43,533 nt of DNA, from NCBI GenBank assembly GCA_015661405.1, contig JACWMK010000016.1, positions 1-43,533 on the forward strand, read 5' to 3'. Under the pieces are notes generated by a model. It made no database searches and was not told the DNA's origin. It saw only the letters and a program-made list of their open reading frames with translations. Position 1 is the stretch's first letter. Each line of letters starts with the position of its first letter. Position numbers and translations under genes: made by a program. The DNA comes from Methanobacterium sp. (GTDB lineage: Archaea; Methanobacteriota; Methanobacteria; Methanobacteriales; Methanobacteriaceae). Positions 25,100-33,506 of the stretch are shown one piece after another.

Positions 25100-26128
25100 A
25101 TGAAAGATTTGTTAAAAAAACTCTCAAACGCTCCGGGTGTATCTGGTTTCGAAAATGAAGTTCGAGATTTAATGACTTTGGAATTAAATGAATATGTTGA
25201 TGAAATACGTGTAGATAACATGGGTAATCTCATAGCTATAAAAAATGGTGATCCTGGAAATAAAAAGGTTATGTTAGCTGCTCATATGGATGAAATTGGA
25301 TTAATGGTTAGATTCATTGATAAAAAAGGATTCATAAAATTCTCTAAAATTGGTGGAATAAATGATCAGATGCTTCTAAATCAAACTGTTTACATTCAAA
25401 CTGCAAAGGGAAATGTAACTGGTGTTATAGGTTCTAAACCGCCACATAAGATGAAAGCAACGGAGAGGAAGAAGATACTTGAATTTGAAGATATGTTTAT
25501 TGATATAGGTGCTTCTAGTAAGGAAGATGCTCTAAAACGTGTTAACATTGGGGATCCTATTATTATTAAACAAGAATTCAAAGAACTGGATAATAGGTTA
25601 GTTATGGGTAAAGCTTTAGATAATCGTGTAGGTTGTGCTATTCTTATTGAAGTATTGAAACAAGTAGAAAGTGAAGCAACTTTATATGGTGTAGGTACTG
25701 TTCAAGAAGAAGTAGGTCTTAAGGGTGCTAAAACCAGTGCTTTTGGAATTAATCCAGATATGGCATTAGCATTGGATGTAACTATCTCTGGAGATCATCC
25801 TGGAATAAAAGAGGAGGATGCACCATCTAAGGCGGGTAAAGGACCGGCAATCATACTCACCGATGCTAGTGGTAGGGGACTTATAACTCATCCACAAGTT
25901 AAAGAACTACTCATATCCACAGCGGAAGAGGAAGGAATTCCTTATCAATTAGAAGTTAGTGATGGTGGAACCACCGACGCCACATCTATACACCTCACTC
26001 GTGAAGGTATACCCACTGGAGTTATATCACCAGCCTCAAGATATATACACACCCCAGTTAGTGTGGTTAATCTTGATGATGTGGAAAACGCGGTTAAACT
26101 GATATTAGCCGTACTAAAAAGGATTTAA
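25100..26128 (+). CDS. M42-family metallo-aminopeptidase
   Basis: The 342-residue enzyme is a di-metal aminopeptidase of the M42 (tetrahedral TET/DAPES, formerly FrvX or endoglucanase M) family, which trims peptides in the cytoplasm. Metal ligands and catalytic residues are seen in order: His and Asp in AAHMDEIGLMV (about 67-77), the bridging Asp in ALDNRVGCA, the Glu pair in QEEVGLKG, Asp in ALDVTISGDHPG, and the closing His in RYIHTP. Length fits the family. ATG 25100 gives the usual MKDLLKKLSNAPGVSGFE start and has GAGGA upstream. The in-frame ATG 25067 adds a Phe-rich extension unlike the family. The gene stands alone between spacers. Confidence 0.92.
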   Translation: MKDLLKKLSNAPGVSGFENEVRDLMTLELNEYVDEIRVDNMGNLIAIKNGDPGNKKVMLAAHMDEIGLMVRFIDKKGFIKFSKIGGINDQMLLNQTVYIQTAKGNVTGVIGSKPPHKMKATERKKILEFEDMFIDIGASSKEDALKRVNIGDPIIIKQEFKELDNRLVMGKALDNRVGCAILIEVLKQVESEATLYGVGTVQEEVGLKGAKTSAFGINPDMALALDVTISGDHPGIKEEDAPSKAGKGPAIILTDASGRGLITHPQVKELLISTAEEEGIPYQLEVSDGGTTDATSIHLTREGIPTGVISPASRYIHTPVSVVNLDDVENAVKLILAVLKRI

Positions 26129-26459
26129 AATTTTAAAAATAAATCATTATTTTTTTCTATTTTTTTATTTAGACTTTTCATTTAAAAAATAACTAATATT
26201 TTATTAATTTTTGTTAGGATTTTCAATTTAAATCATTTTAAAATCTTTATTAATATATGATAATATTAAATTTCCATATTTTATTAATAACTTAATTCTC
26301 TCATTAATATAAGAATAAATAAAAAAATGCGATGTTATAATTAATAAGATTAATAAGAATTAAGATGCTAACGGAATATTTGAAAGTAATTATTAATATT
26401 TAATAAATAATTTTAAATTTCATATGATGCATTAAATTAATTTGTGGGGATATTAAATA
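26129..26459. other. Gene-free AT-rich spacer
   Basis: T-runs just after the peptidase stop (about 26148-26168) probably terminate transcription. Nothing else is recognised until GTGGGGAT, the SD of the next gene, at about 26443-26450. Confidence 0.5.
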
Positions 26460-27182
26460 ATGGATTTTGAAGAAATTATCTTGGATTCTCAAAAAATGAT
26501 TGTAAGTTCGGTTAAGTACTCCTTTGATAACTGGATGAAGATCATTGCGTTGGGTTTCATATCATTAATAGCTTTAATAGGTATTTCTAACATATTTCTA
26601 TCTTTTTTTTTAATAATTGGATTTATACCTGCAGGTTATCTTCTCCGGATATTGAAAACATCATTTAACGGTTCAGATGAACTTCCCATTTTTAATGAAT
26701 GGATGAAAATGTTCATAGACGGATTCAAAGTGGTAATGGTCATCATAATCTATGCTATACCCGTTATTATAATTGCATTAATATCGAATATTAATCAACT
26801 TCCCACTATTTCAGCAATTTCTGCATTATATTTATGGGGTATTGTAACTGGTTCAAATCTTCAAATAATTCTATTTTTTATCATCGGTTTTATTGAACTC
26901 ATCGGCATTGCAAACATGGCTTTATATGATGGAGAATTCAAGGCAGCCTTTAACTTCAGTGAAATACGTCAGAGAATATCCATGATCAACTGGAAGAGAT
27001 ATCTAGCTTATTATATTATAATCTGGATAATAGGAGTTATAACAGTATTCATATCTACAGTTACATTAACATTACTTGTAGGAATCTTCATAGTACCCTT
27101 AATAATTGTTCCTTACTTCTTAGTTTTAAGCACGAGATTCCTAGCTTTAATATTTGCCTCCAGCGAATCATTAATACCATAA
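26460..27182 (+). CDS. DUF4013 family membrane protein
   Basis: A 240-residue polytopic membrane protein matching DUF4013, a family common in methanogens and haloarchaea with no known function. The N-terminal block (DSQKMIVSSVKYSFDNWMK, 9-27) precedes a membrane segment. FIPAGYLLRILKTSFNGSDELPIFNEWMKMFIDGFKV (55-91) is the family signature region. About six hydrophobic segments follow the pattern 28-50, 92-108, 136-152, 183-207 and 210-235. GTGGGGAT lies 8 nt before ATG 26460. The gene stands alone and faces the RAD55-type gene across a 162-bp T-rich gap. Confidence 0.85.
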   Translation: MDFEEIILDSQKMIVSSVKYSFDNWMKIIALGFISLIALIGISNIFLSFFLIIGFIPAGYLLRILKTSFNGSDELPIFNEWMKMFIDGFKVVMVIIIYAIPVIIIALISNINQLPTISAISALYLWGIVTGSNLQIILFFIIGFIELIGIANMALYDGEFKAAFNFSEIRQRISMINWKRYLAYYIIIWIIGVITVFISTVTLTLLVGIFIVPLIIVPYFLVLSTRFLALIFASSESLIP

Positions 27183-27344
27183 GAATTTATGGAAGCAATA
27201 TTTTTTGTTAATAAAAAAATTGAGAAAACTATATTATTATTTTTAGAAATTTATCATTTAATTTTTTGAATAAAAAAAATTAGTAGATTCACTTAATATT
27301 ATGTTTAAAGAAGCTTTTACGATATTAAATATAGAATGTATATT

Positions 27345-28049
27345 TTAAAGTTTAATTATGGATTTTATATCTATTCCATTGGAGTTTATCTCGTAAGTTA
27401 GAAATTGTGTGGGAGTTTTAGTGCTTCTCATCTTCACTACATCCATAACTCTTTCACGACGGCCAGTGTAAGGGTTTTCTCGTTTCATTAATTTTATTGC
27501 ACCATATACTGAATATAAGGCGTTTTCATTAAATTCTTGTGAAGTGGCACTGTCCAGTATGGTTAAAGTGGTGATATTCCGGTTCTTCAATTCATACACT
27601 AAGAGGTCTAAACGTGCCCGGAATTCATAAGGAGTTAATTTTGCAGTATAATTACCAAGGTTATCAATTACAACGGCTTGAATACCGTCTGGAATGTTTT
27701 TAAGTAATTTAGTGAAACTTCCCTTAATGGATTCGATTTCTATTTTAACTTCAGCTTCTGTAAGTTCAGCTCGTACTCCTCCGAGCTCTATGAATTTCAA
27801 TAATCCGTCCTCAACATAATGGGGGATATCCCATCCAAAGGCGCTGCTTTGAGTATAAAGATCCTCAGCATCTTCTTCAGTGGTTATATATACTGTTTTA
27901 AGGTTTTGTAGACAGCAATTGTATGCGAATTGTAGTCCTAATATGGTTTTACCTGAACCGGCATCCCCAGTTATAAGCAGAGTTCTACCAATGGGAAATC
28001 CACCTGTAAATTCATCAATTCCATTAATTCCCGTTTTAATTCTTTCCAT
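27345..28049 (-). CDS. RAD55/KaiC-type RecA-superfamily ATPase
   Basis: A 234-residue single-domain ATPase of the archaeal KaiC/RAD55 group. Walker A is GDAGSGKTI (about 27-35). The Walker B-like strand AVVIDNLGNY is near 133-142, and YITTEEDAEDLY near 53-64 fits the KaiC catalytic Glu pair. The C-terminal RERVMDVVKMRST is the DVxKMR motif of this family. Such proteins often act as signal-transduction partners rather than in recombination. ATG 28049 has GGATTG six bases upstream; TTG 28055 is a longer alternative. It lies directly downstream of a response regulator on the same strand (85 bp), so the two likely form a signalling pair. Confidence 0.85.
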   Translation of the reverse strand: MERIKTGINGIDEFTGGFPIGRTLLITGDAGSGKTILGLQFAYNCCLQNLKTVYITTEEDAEDLYTQSSAFGWDIPHYVEDGLLKFIELGGVRAELTEAEVKIEIESIKGSFTKLLKNIPDGIQAVVIDNLGNYTAKLTPYEFRARLDLLVYELKNRNITTLTILDSATSQEFNENALYSVYGAIKLMKRENPYTGRRERVMDVVKMRSTKTPTQFLTYEINSNGIDIKSIIKL

Positions 28050-28134
28050 TAACAATCCAACCCCATTAAATATACAAATTTTATTAAAACTATTTTAATA
28101 TAATTTTTATTTTTATATTTGAAATAATAAATTA

Positions 28135-29397
28135 TTACTTATAGTTAAACATGAATTCAAATTCACATGAATCAGCGTTATCAGCCATGCAATGATTTTG
28201 TTCAACGTTACCATTCAAATTAGTCCAGGTAAAGCTGCGTATAACAATAGCTCGGCATATCATACAAAACATGGGACTGGTTTCAGCTTCAATCCAAGGG
28301 CAGTTAAGGAATTTAAGATATTCACGACCATTAACTTCTTCTCTTTCAGCATCGATTCCGAGATTTGAGAGGAATGCTGATAACCAGGAGATATAACATT
28401 GAAAAACGTTTTTTGGAATTCTTTCTCCACTACTCTTCATTAGACAATTATCTAAATCATACTTGAATTGAGGATGCATATTTTTCTCAAAGCGATCTGT
28501 AAAGTTTTTAGCGATACTATTGCGAATTTGCGGAGGAATATTAGATGCGAATACTGGTAGGGCACTTAAAACAAAATTAGAAAGTTCACCTCTAGCTTTT
28601 TCCTTTAATAATTCCTCTTTTTCCTTTTCAGCTTTTTTACGTTCAGTAATATCCCTAAATACCAAAGCTACTCCAATAACGCGGCCATTTTCATCCCTAA
28701 TGGGTGCGCTGCTATCATCTATAGGTAAACTGGTACCATCTTTAGTTTTTAATAAAGTTGGATCACTTAATTCAATAATCATATCCTTTTGTAAGATTTT
28801 AGTGACTGGATCTTCTAATGGAAGACCAGTATCTTCATTGATTAATTGGAAAACATCTTTAAGACTTTTTCCAATGGCTTCCTTTTGGCTCCAGCCAGTA
28901 ACTTCCCGGGCAACCGGGTTCATAAATATAATGTCACCTTTTTTATCAGTGGCTATCACTGCATCACCAATACTTTCTAAAGTAGTTGAAAGCCATTTCT
29001 CGCTTTCTTTAAGTTTACGTTCCATCTCATTTTTGTAGATGGCAATTTCAACTGCACTATGCAATTCCCTATCTTCGAAAGGCTTTATAATGTAACCAAA
29101 TGGTTCAGTTATTTTTGCTCTTTTTAAGGTTTCCTCATCAGAATAGGCGGTTAAATATAATACCGGTATGTCAAAGCCATCATGAATCTTCTGGGCAGCT
29201 TCTATACCATCCATCTCACCTTTGAGTACTATGTCCATTAGAACTAGATCAACTTGATTCTTCTTCACTAATTCTATAGCTTCCTCTCCTGAGGGGGTAA
29301 TTGCAGTGACTTCATAACCCAAGCTTTCAGCTCGGTGTTTTATATCCATAGCCACTATGCTCTCATCTTCTACTATTAGAAGTTTTATTTTAGACAT
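28135..29397 (-). CDS. Response regulator: receiver, PAS, methanogen output domain 1
   Basis: A 420-residue protein. The CheY-like receiver (1-120) has the acidic pair Glu10/Asp11, phospho-acceptor Asp55 in LVLMDIVL, Thr83, and Lys105 in YIIKPFEDREL. A PAS domain with a PAC tail (about 131-255) senses an unknown ligand. A short coiled coil (254-272) leads to the C-terminal output domain (about 275-420). That domain has cysteines at 318, 334, 366, 378, 381, 403 and 411, including CMIC, as in methanogen output domain 1 (MetOD1). Those cysteines may bind metal or sense redox state. There is no DNA-binding motif. The partner histidine kinase is not in the window. The RAD55-type ATPase gene directly downstream is a plausible effector. 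Confidence 0.88.
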   Translation of the reverse strand: MSKIKLLIVEDESIVAMDIKHRAESLGYEVTAITPSGEEAIELVKKNQVDLVLMDIVLKGEMDGIEAAQKIHDGFDIPVLYLTAYSDEETLKRAKITEPFGYIIKPFEDRELHSAVEIAIYKNEMERKLKESEKWLSTTLESIGDAVIATDKKGDIIFMNPVAREVTGWSQKEAIGKSLKDVFQLINEDTGLPLEDPVTKILQKDMIIELSDPTLLKTKDGTSLPIDDSSAPIRDENGRVIGVALVFRDITERKKAEKEKEELLKEKARGELSNFVLSALPVFASNIPPQIRNSIAKNFTDRFEKNMHPQFKYDLDNCLMKSSGERIPKNVFQCYISWLSAFLSNLGIDAEREEVNGREYLKFLNCPWIEAETSPMFCMICRAIVIRSFTWTNLNGNVEQNHCMADNADSCEFEFMFNYK

Positions 29398-29495
29398 TTC
29401 ATTGTTACCTTTATAATTAATTTGTAATCTTTTATATTATATATTAATAGATTATTTATACGAAATTTTTTTAAATTATTTATATATATGTATAT

Positions 29496-31286
29496 TTAAA
29501 TTTTATGAATGTATTCATAGATTTTCGAAGCTAAACTTTGATTTATACCCTTCACTTGGGAAATTTGTTCTACATTTGCTTCTTTTATTTCTTGAAGACT
29601 GCCGAAATGTTTTAATAAATTAATCTTCCTTTTAGGTCCCACTCCATTAATATGATCTAGTAATGAATCTTTAACCATTTTGGATCTTAATTTTTTATGA
29701 TAATTAATTGCAAAACGATGTGCTTCATCTCTAATTCTCTGAAGTAAATGTAATGCATTGGAATTTGGAGGTAAAATAATGGGGGTGGAAACATCTGGTA
29801 TAAATATATGCTCAAATTCCTTGGCAAGTCCAATAACTGGAATATTAGTTAAATTTAATAATTTTAAAACTGTTAAGGCTATATTAAGCTGACCTTTACC
29901 ACCATCCACTACTATAAGATCCGGTTGATCTACAATTTTTAGTAAAGAATTTTCCTCTCCCTCTTTTTCATGCATTAATTTTTTGTATCTCCGCATTAAA
30001 ACTTCTCTCATCATAGCGTAATCATCAGGACCGGTTGTTTCTATTTTATATCTCCTGTAACTATTTTTTTTCGGAGCACCATCTTCAAATACCACCATTG
30101 ATGCTACAGCATTTTTACCGCTTATATTAGATATGTCAAAAGCCTCTATGCGACGTGGAATCTTAGGTATTCCCAGATAAGTTTTTAAATCTAGAAGAGC
30201 TCCTTTAACTTCTTTTTGATGATTCTTGATTACATCAGCATTTTTTGCAACCATTTTAATTAATCTATATTCCATTCCTTCCTCGGGAACTTTAATAGTT
30301 ACCTCTGTGTCTGATTTCTCTTTAAGCCAGTCTATGATTAATTCTTCATCTTCCACATGATATTGTAATATTAAATCGGAGGGAATCTGCCGGGGACCGG
30401 TGTAATACTGTTTAAGGAAGGCTGTTAAAACCTTTTCGGGTGAGGTTGGTTCAGCAAAACTCATTAAGAAATCATTTTTACCTGTGATTTTACCATCACG
30501 AACTGAGAAAACAACTACTGTTGCGAAATCCTCGTTTAATGAGCAGGCTATTACATCTTGTTCTAATTGACGGTTGAACTCCATTTTCTGCCTTTCTAAT
30601 ATTCCTTTTATGGAGTCTATCTGGTCTCTTAGAACTGTTGCTTTTTCAAATTCCTGGTTTTCCGCGGCTTCCGTCATCATTTTTTTCTGTATACTCATGA
30701 TGTCGTTATATTTGCCTTGAAAGAATAGATTTGCTTTATCTACTAATTGTTGATAATCTTTTATACTTATTTTATTGTCACAAGGTGCTTCGCATAGGTT
30801 TATTTGGTAATTAAGGCAGGGTCCATTCATATTTTTACATTCCCTGATCTTGAAAAGTGATTTAATGAATTTCAGCATTCTTTTTAAGGCATAAACGTCT
30901 GTGAATGGTCCGTAATAGTATGAATCGTCATCTGATATTCTACGTGTTATTAAAATTCTGGGATAATCTTCTTTAGTTATTTTAATGTAGGGATATCTTT
31001 TATCATCCTTTAATCGAATGTTATAACGTGGTAAGTATTTTTTGATGAGGTTGGATTCTAGGATGAGTGCTTCTTTTTCAGTGTCTGTTATTATATATTC
31101 TAAAGCATGAAATTGCCTCATCATGGCTGTGGTTTTAGGTGAGTCTAATTCATCCTTAAAATAGGATCTAACTCTTTTTTTTAGTGATTTGGCTTTTCCT
31201 ACATAGAGTACTTTATCTTTAGCGTCTCGCATGAGATAAATACCTGGTTTATCTGGCAGGTCTTCTGTTTGATTTTGTTGTGCCAA
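29496..31286 (-). CDS. uvrC: Excinuclease ABC subunit C
   Basis: The 596-residue nuclease makes both incisions around damage marked by UvrB. The N-terminal GIY-YIG domain carries GIYLMRDAKDKVLYVGKAKSLKKRV (residues 15-39) and makes the 3' cut. A Cys cluster (CKN, CLNYQINLCEAPC) follows near 145-170, and a UVR motif (EFEKATVLRDQIDSIK) near 215. The C-terminal RNase H-like domain, with FDISNISGKNAVASMVVFEDG and VVDGGKGQLN, makes the 5' cut. Helix-hairpin-helix repeats (INGVGPKRKINLLKHFGSL) end the protein. The start is TTG 31286, ten bases after AGGAG. It is divergent from uvrB and uvrA across a 263-bp gap. The bacterial-type nucleotide-excision system is known in Methanobacteriales and was probably acquired from bacteria. 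Confidence 0.96.
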   Translation of the reverse strand: MAQQNQTEDLPDKPGIYLMRDAKDKVLYVGKAKSLKKRVRSYFKDELDSPKTTAMMRQFHALEYIITDTEKEALILESNLIKKYLPRYNIRLKDDKRYPYIKITKEDYPRILITRRISDDDSYYYGPFTDVYALKRMLKFIKSLFKIRECKNMNGPCLNYQINLCEAPCDNKISIKDYQQLVDKANLFFQGKYNDIMSIQKKMMTEAAENQEFEKATVLRDQIDSIKGILERQKMEFNRQLEQDVIACSLNEDFATVVVFSVRDGKITGKNDFLMSFAEPTSPEKVLTAFLKQYYTGPRQIPSDLILQYHVEDEELIIDWLKEKSDTEVTIKVPEEGMEYRLIKMVAKNADVIKNHQKEVKGALLDLKTYLGIPKIPRRIEAFDISNISGKNAVASMVVFEDGAPKKNSYRRYKIETTGPDDYAMMREVLMRRYKKLMHEKEGEENSLLKIVDQPDLIVVDGGKGQLNIALTVLKLLNLTNIPVIGLAKEFEHIFIPDVSTPIILPPNSNALHLLQRIRDEAHRFAINYHKKLRSKMVKDSLLDHINGVGPKRKINLLKHFGSLQEIKEANVEQISQVKGINQSLASKIYEYIHKI

Positions 31287-31549
31287 TTTTCGTAGTCTCC
31301 TAGTGAATTAATTGATTAAATCAATTTTGATATTTGTTTAATCGAATTTTTTGTTGGGTTGGTGGGCTTTCTAAATAAAAAATAGTTTTTGATATTATAT
31401 TATTATATTAGCAGTAGTTTTATATGTTAGAATCTTATATATTATTAATGTTTATTTCTCAAAAGTATTACACTATAAATTAATATTAATAATAAGTTAA
31501 TATAACTATTTATATTAACCTTTTTCTAAAAAGAGGGATTTCAATAAAA

Positions 31550-33505
31550 ATGAACAGTTTTAAAATTATATCAGACTATAAACCATTAGGAGACCAACCA
31601 CAAGCCATAAAATCGCTAAGCAATGGACTAAAAAATGGTTTAAAACATCAAACATTACTAGGAATAACAGGTTCTGGCAAAACCTTCACCATGGCTAATG
31701 TAATCCAAGAAGTACAGAAACCAACCCTGGTCATGTCCCATAATAAAACCTTAGCAGCCCAATTATACGAGGAATTTAAAGAATTATTCCCAGACAATGC
31801 AGTAGAGTACTTCGTAAGTTATTATGATTATTACCAACCAGAAGCCTACATACCTCACTCTGACACCTACATTGACAAGGAAGCTTCTATTAATGATGAA
31901 ATAGATATGATGCGTCACTCAGCAACCCAATCATTACTCACCCGAGATGATGTTATTGTAGTCTCCAGTGTAAGTTGTATCTACGGTATTGGATCACCAG
32001 AAGAATATGGGGGTGAAGTATTAAGCCTAAATGTGGGTGAACAGATAGATCGGGAGGCTATAATAAGCCAATTAGTTAAAATGCAGTATGAAAGAAATGA
32101 TATTGATTTCAGCCGTGCTAAATTCCGGGTTAGAGGAGATGTCATAGATGTTTATCCAGCTCATGGTAAAACCGCACTCCGATTAGAATTATTCGGTGAT
32201 GAAATAGAGGCAATATCCACCATTGACCCATTACTGAGAACCATTCGAAGAAGTATGGATCATGTTACCATCTTCCCAGCGAAACATTTCATGATAGCGG
32301 AATCCAAACTAAATAAAGCATTATATAATATTGAAATGGAATTAGAGGATAGACTCACCATTTTAACAGCACAGAATAAACTAGTTGAAGCACAGAGACT
32401 GGAGCAGAGAACTAAGTTTGATATGGAAATGTTAAAGGAGATGGGTTATTGCCCAGGTATTGAAAATTATTCGATGCACCTCTCCGGTAGGAAATGGGGT
32501 GAAATACCATATACATTACTGAAATACTTCCCTGATGATTATTTAACTATAATAGATGAGAGTCACGTGAGTGTTCCTCAAATTGGTGGAATGTATTTCG
32601 GTGATAAAGCTCGTAAAGATTCTCTGGTGGATTATGGTTTCAGGTTACCCTCTGCTAAGGAGAATCGTCCCCTTAACTTTCAAGAGTTTGAAACTCTCCA
32701 AAATCAGGTTATATACGTATCCGCAACACCAGGCAAATATGAATTAGGTGTAAGTCAAAATGTAGTGCAACAAATTATAAGACCAACTGGATTAGTGGAT
32801 CCGCGGGTGATTGTGAAGCCAGTGCAGGGACAAGTTGATCATCTCTTAGGGGAGATAAAGAAACGAGTGAAAGATAATCACAGGATTTTGGTGACTACTC
32901 TAACCAAGAAAATGGCGGAGGATCTTACAGATTACTATGCCCGGGTGGGAGTTAAAGTTAGATATCTACATTCAGAGATAAGCACACTGGAAAGAATTGA
33001 TATCATCGATGATCTTCGAAGAGGTGAATTTGATTGTTTAGTTGGTGTTAACCTTTTAAGAGAAGGTTTAGATCTTCCAGAAGTATCATTAGTAGGGATT
33101 TTAGATGCAGATAAGGAAGGATTCTTACGATCGCAGACAAGTCTTATACAAACTATTGGCCGTGCCGCACGTAATGTGGATGGACTAGTACTCATGTATG
33201 CAGATGAGATAACAGAATCAGTACGTAGTGCAGTGGATATAACTAACAAAAGGCGTGAAATGCAGATAGCTTATAATATAGAGCATGGAATCACTCCACG
33301 TAGTACTGTGAAAACTCTTAAGGTGAAAACTAAGAAAGAAGATGTAATTTTAACTGATGATGTGGAGAATATGCCACGGGATGAGTTATATCTCCTAATT
33401 AAAGATTTGAAACAGGAAATGAGGAAAGCAGCAATTAAACTTGATTTTGAAAATGCTGCCAGATTAAGGGATAAAATCCTAGTTTTAGAAGGAGCATCAA
33501 AATAA
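31550..33505 (+). CDS. uvrB: Excinuclease ABC subunit B
   Basis: The 651-residue helicase-like protein verifies damage and recruits UvrC. Walker A is GITGSGKT at 38-45. The beta-hairpin that clamps DNA is YYDYYQPEAY, near residue 90. The DEAD-like box is DESH near residue 340, and helicase motif VI is QTIGRAARN near 535. A C-terminal UVR domain (KLDFENAARLRDKI) binds UvrC. GAGGGAT precedes ATG 31550. The uvrA start is one base after the uvrB stop codon, so the pair is co-translated. Domains are complete and length is typical. Confidence 0.97.
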   Translation: MNSFKIISDYKPLGDQPQAIKSLSNGLKNGLKHQTLLGITGSGKTFTMANVIQEVQKPTLVMSHNKTLAAQLYEEFKELFPDNAVEYFVSYYDYYQPEAYIPHSDTYIDKEASINDEIDMMRHSATQSLLTRDDVIVVSSVSCIYGIGSPEEYGGEVLSLNVGEQIDREAIISQLVKMQYERNDIDFSRAKFRVRGDVIDVYPAHGKTALRLELFGDEIEAISTIDPLLRTIRRSMDHVTIFPAKHFMIAESKLNKALYNIEMELEDRLTILTAQNKLVEAQRLEQRTKFDMEMLKEMGYCPGIENYSMHLSGRKWGEIPYTLLKYFPDDYLTIIDESHVSVPQIGGMYFGDKARKDSLVDYGFRLPSAKENRPLNFQEFETLQNQVIYVSATPGKYELGVSQNVVQQIIRPTGLVDPRVIVKPVQGQVDHLLGEIKKRVKDNHRILVTTLTKKMAEDLTDYYARVGVKVRYLHSEISTLERIDIIDDLRRGEFDCLVGVNLLREGLDLPEVSLVGILDADKEGFLRSQTSLIQTIGRAARNVDGLVLMYADEITESVRSAVDITNKRREMQIAYNIEHGITPRSTVKTLKVKTKKEDVILTDDVENMPRDELYLLIKDLKQEMRKAAIKLDFENAARLRDKILVLEGASK

Positions 33506-33506
33506 T

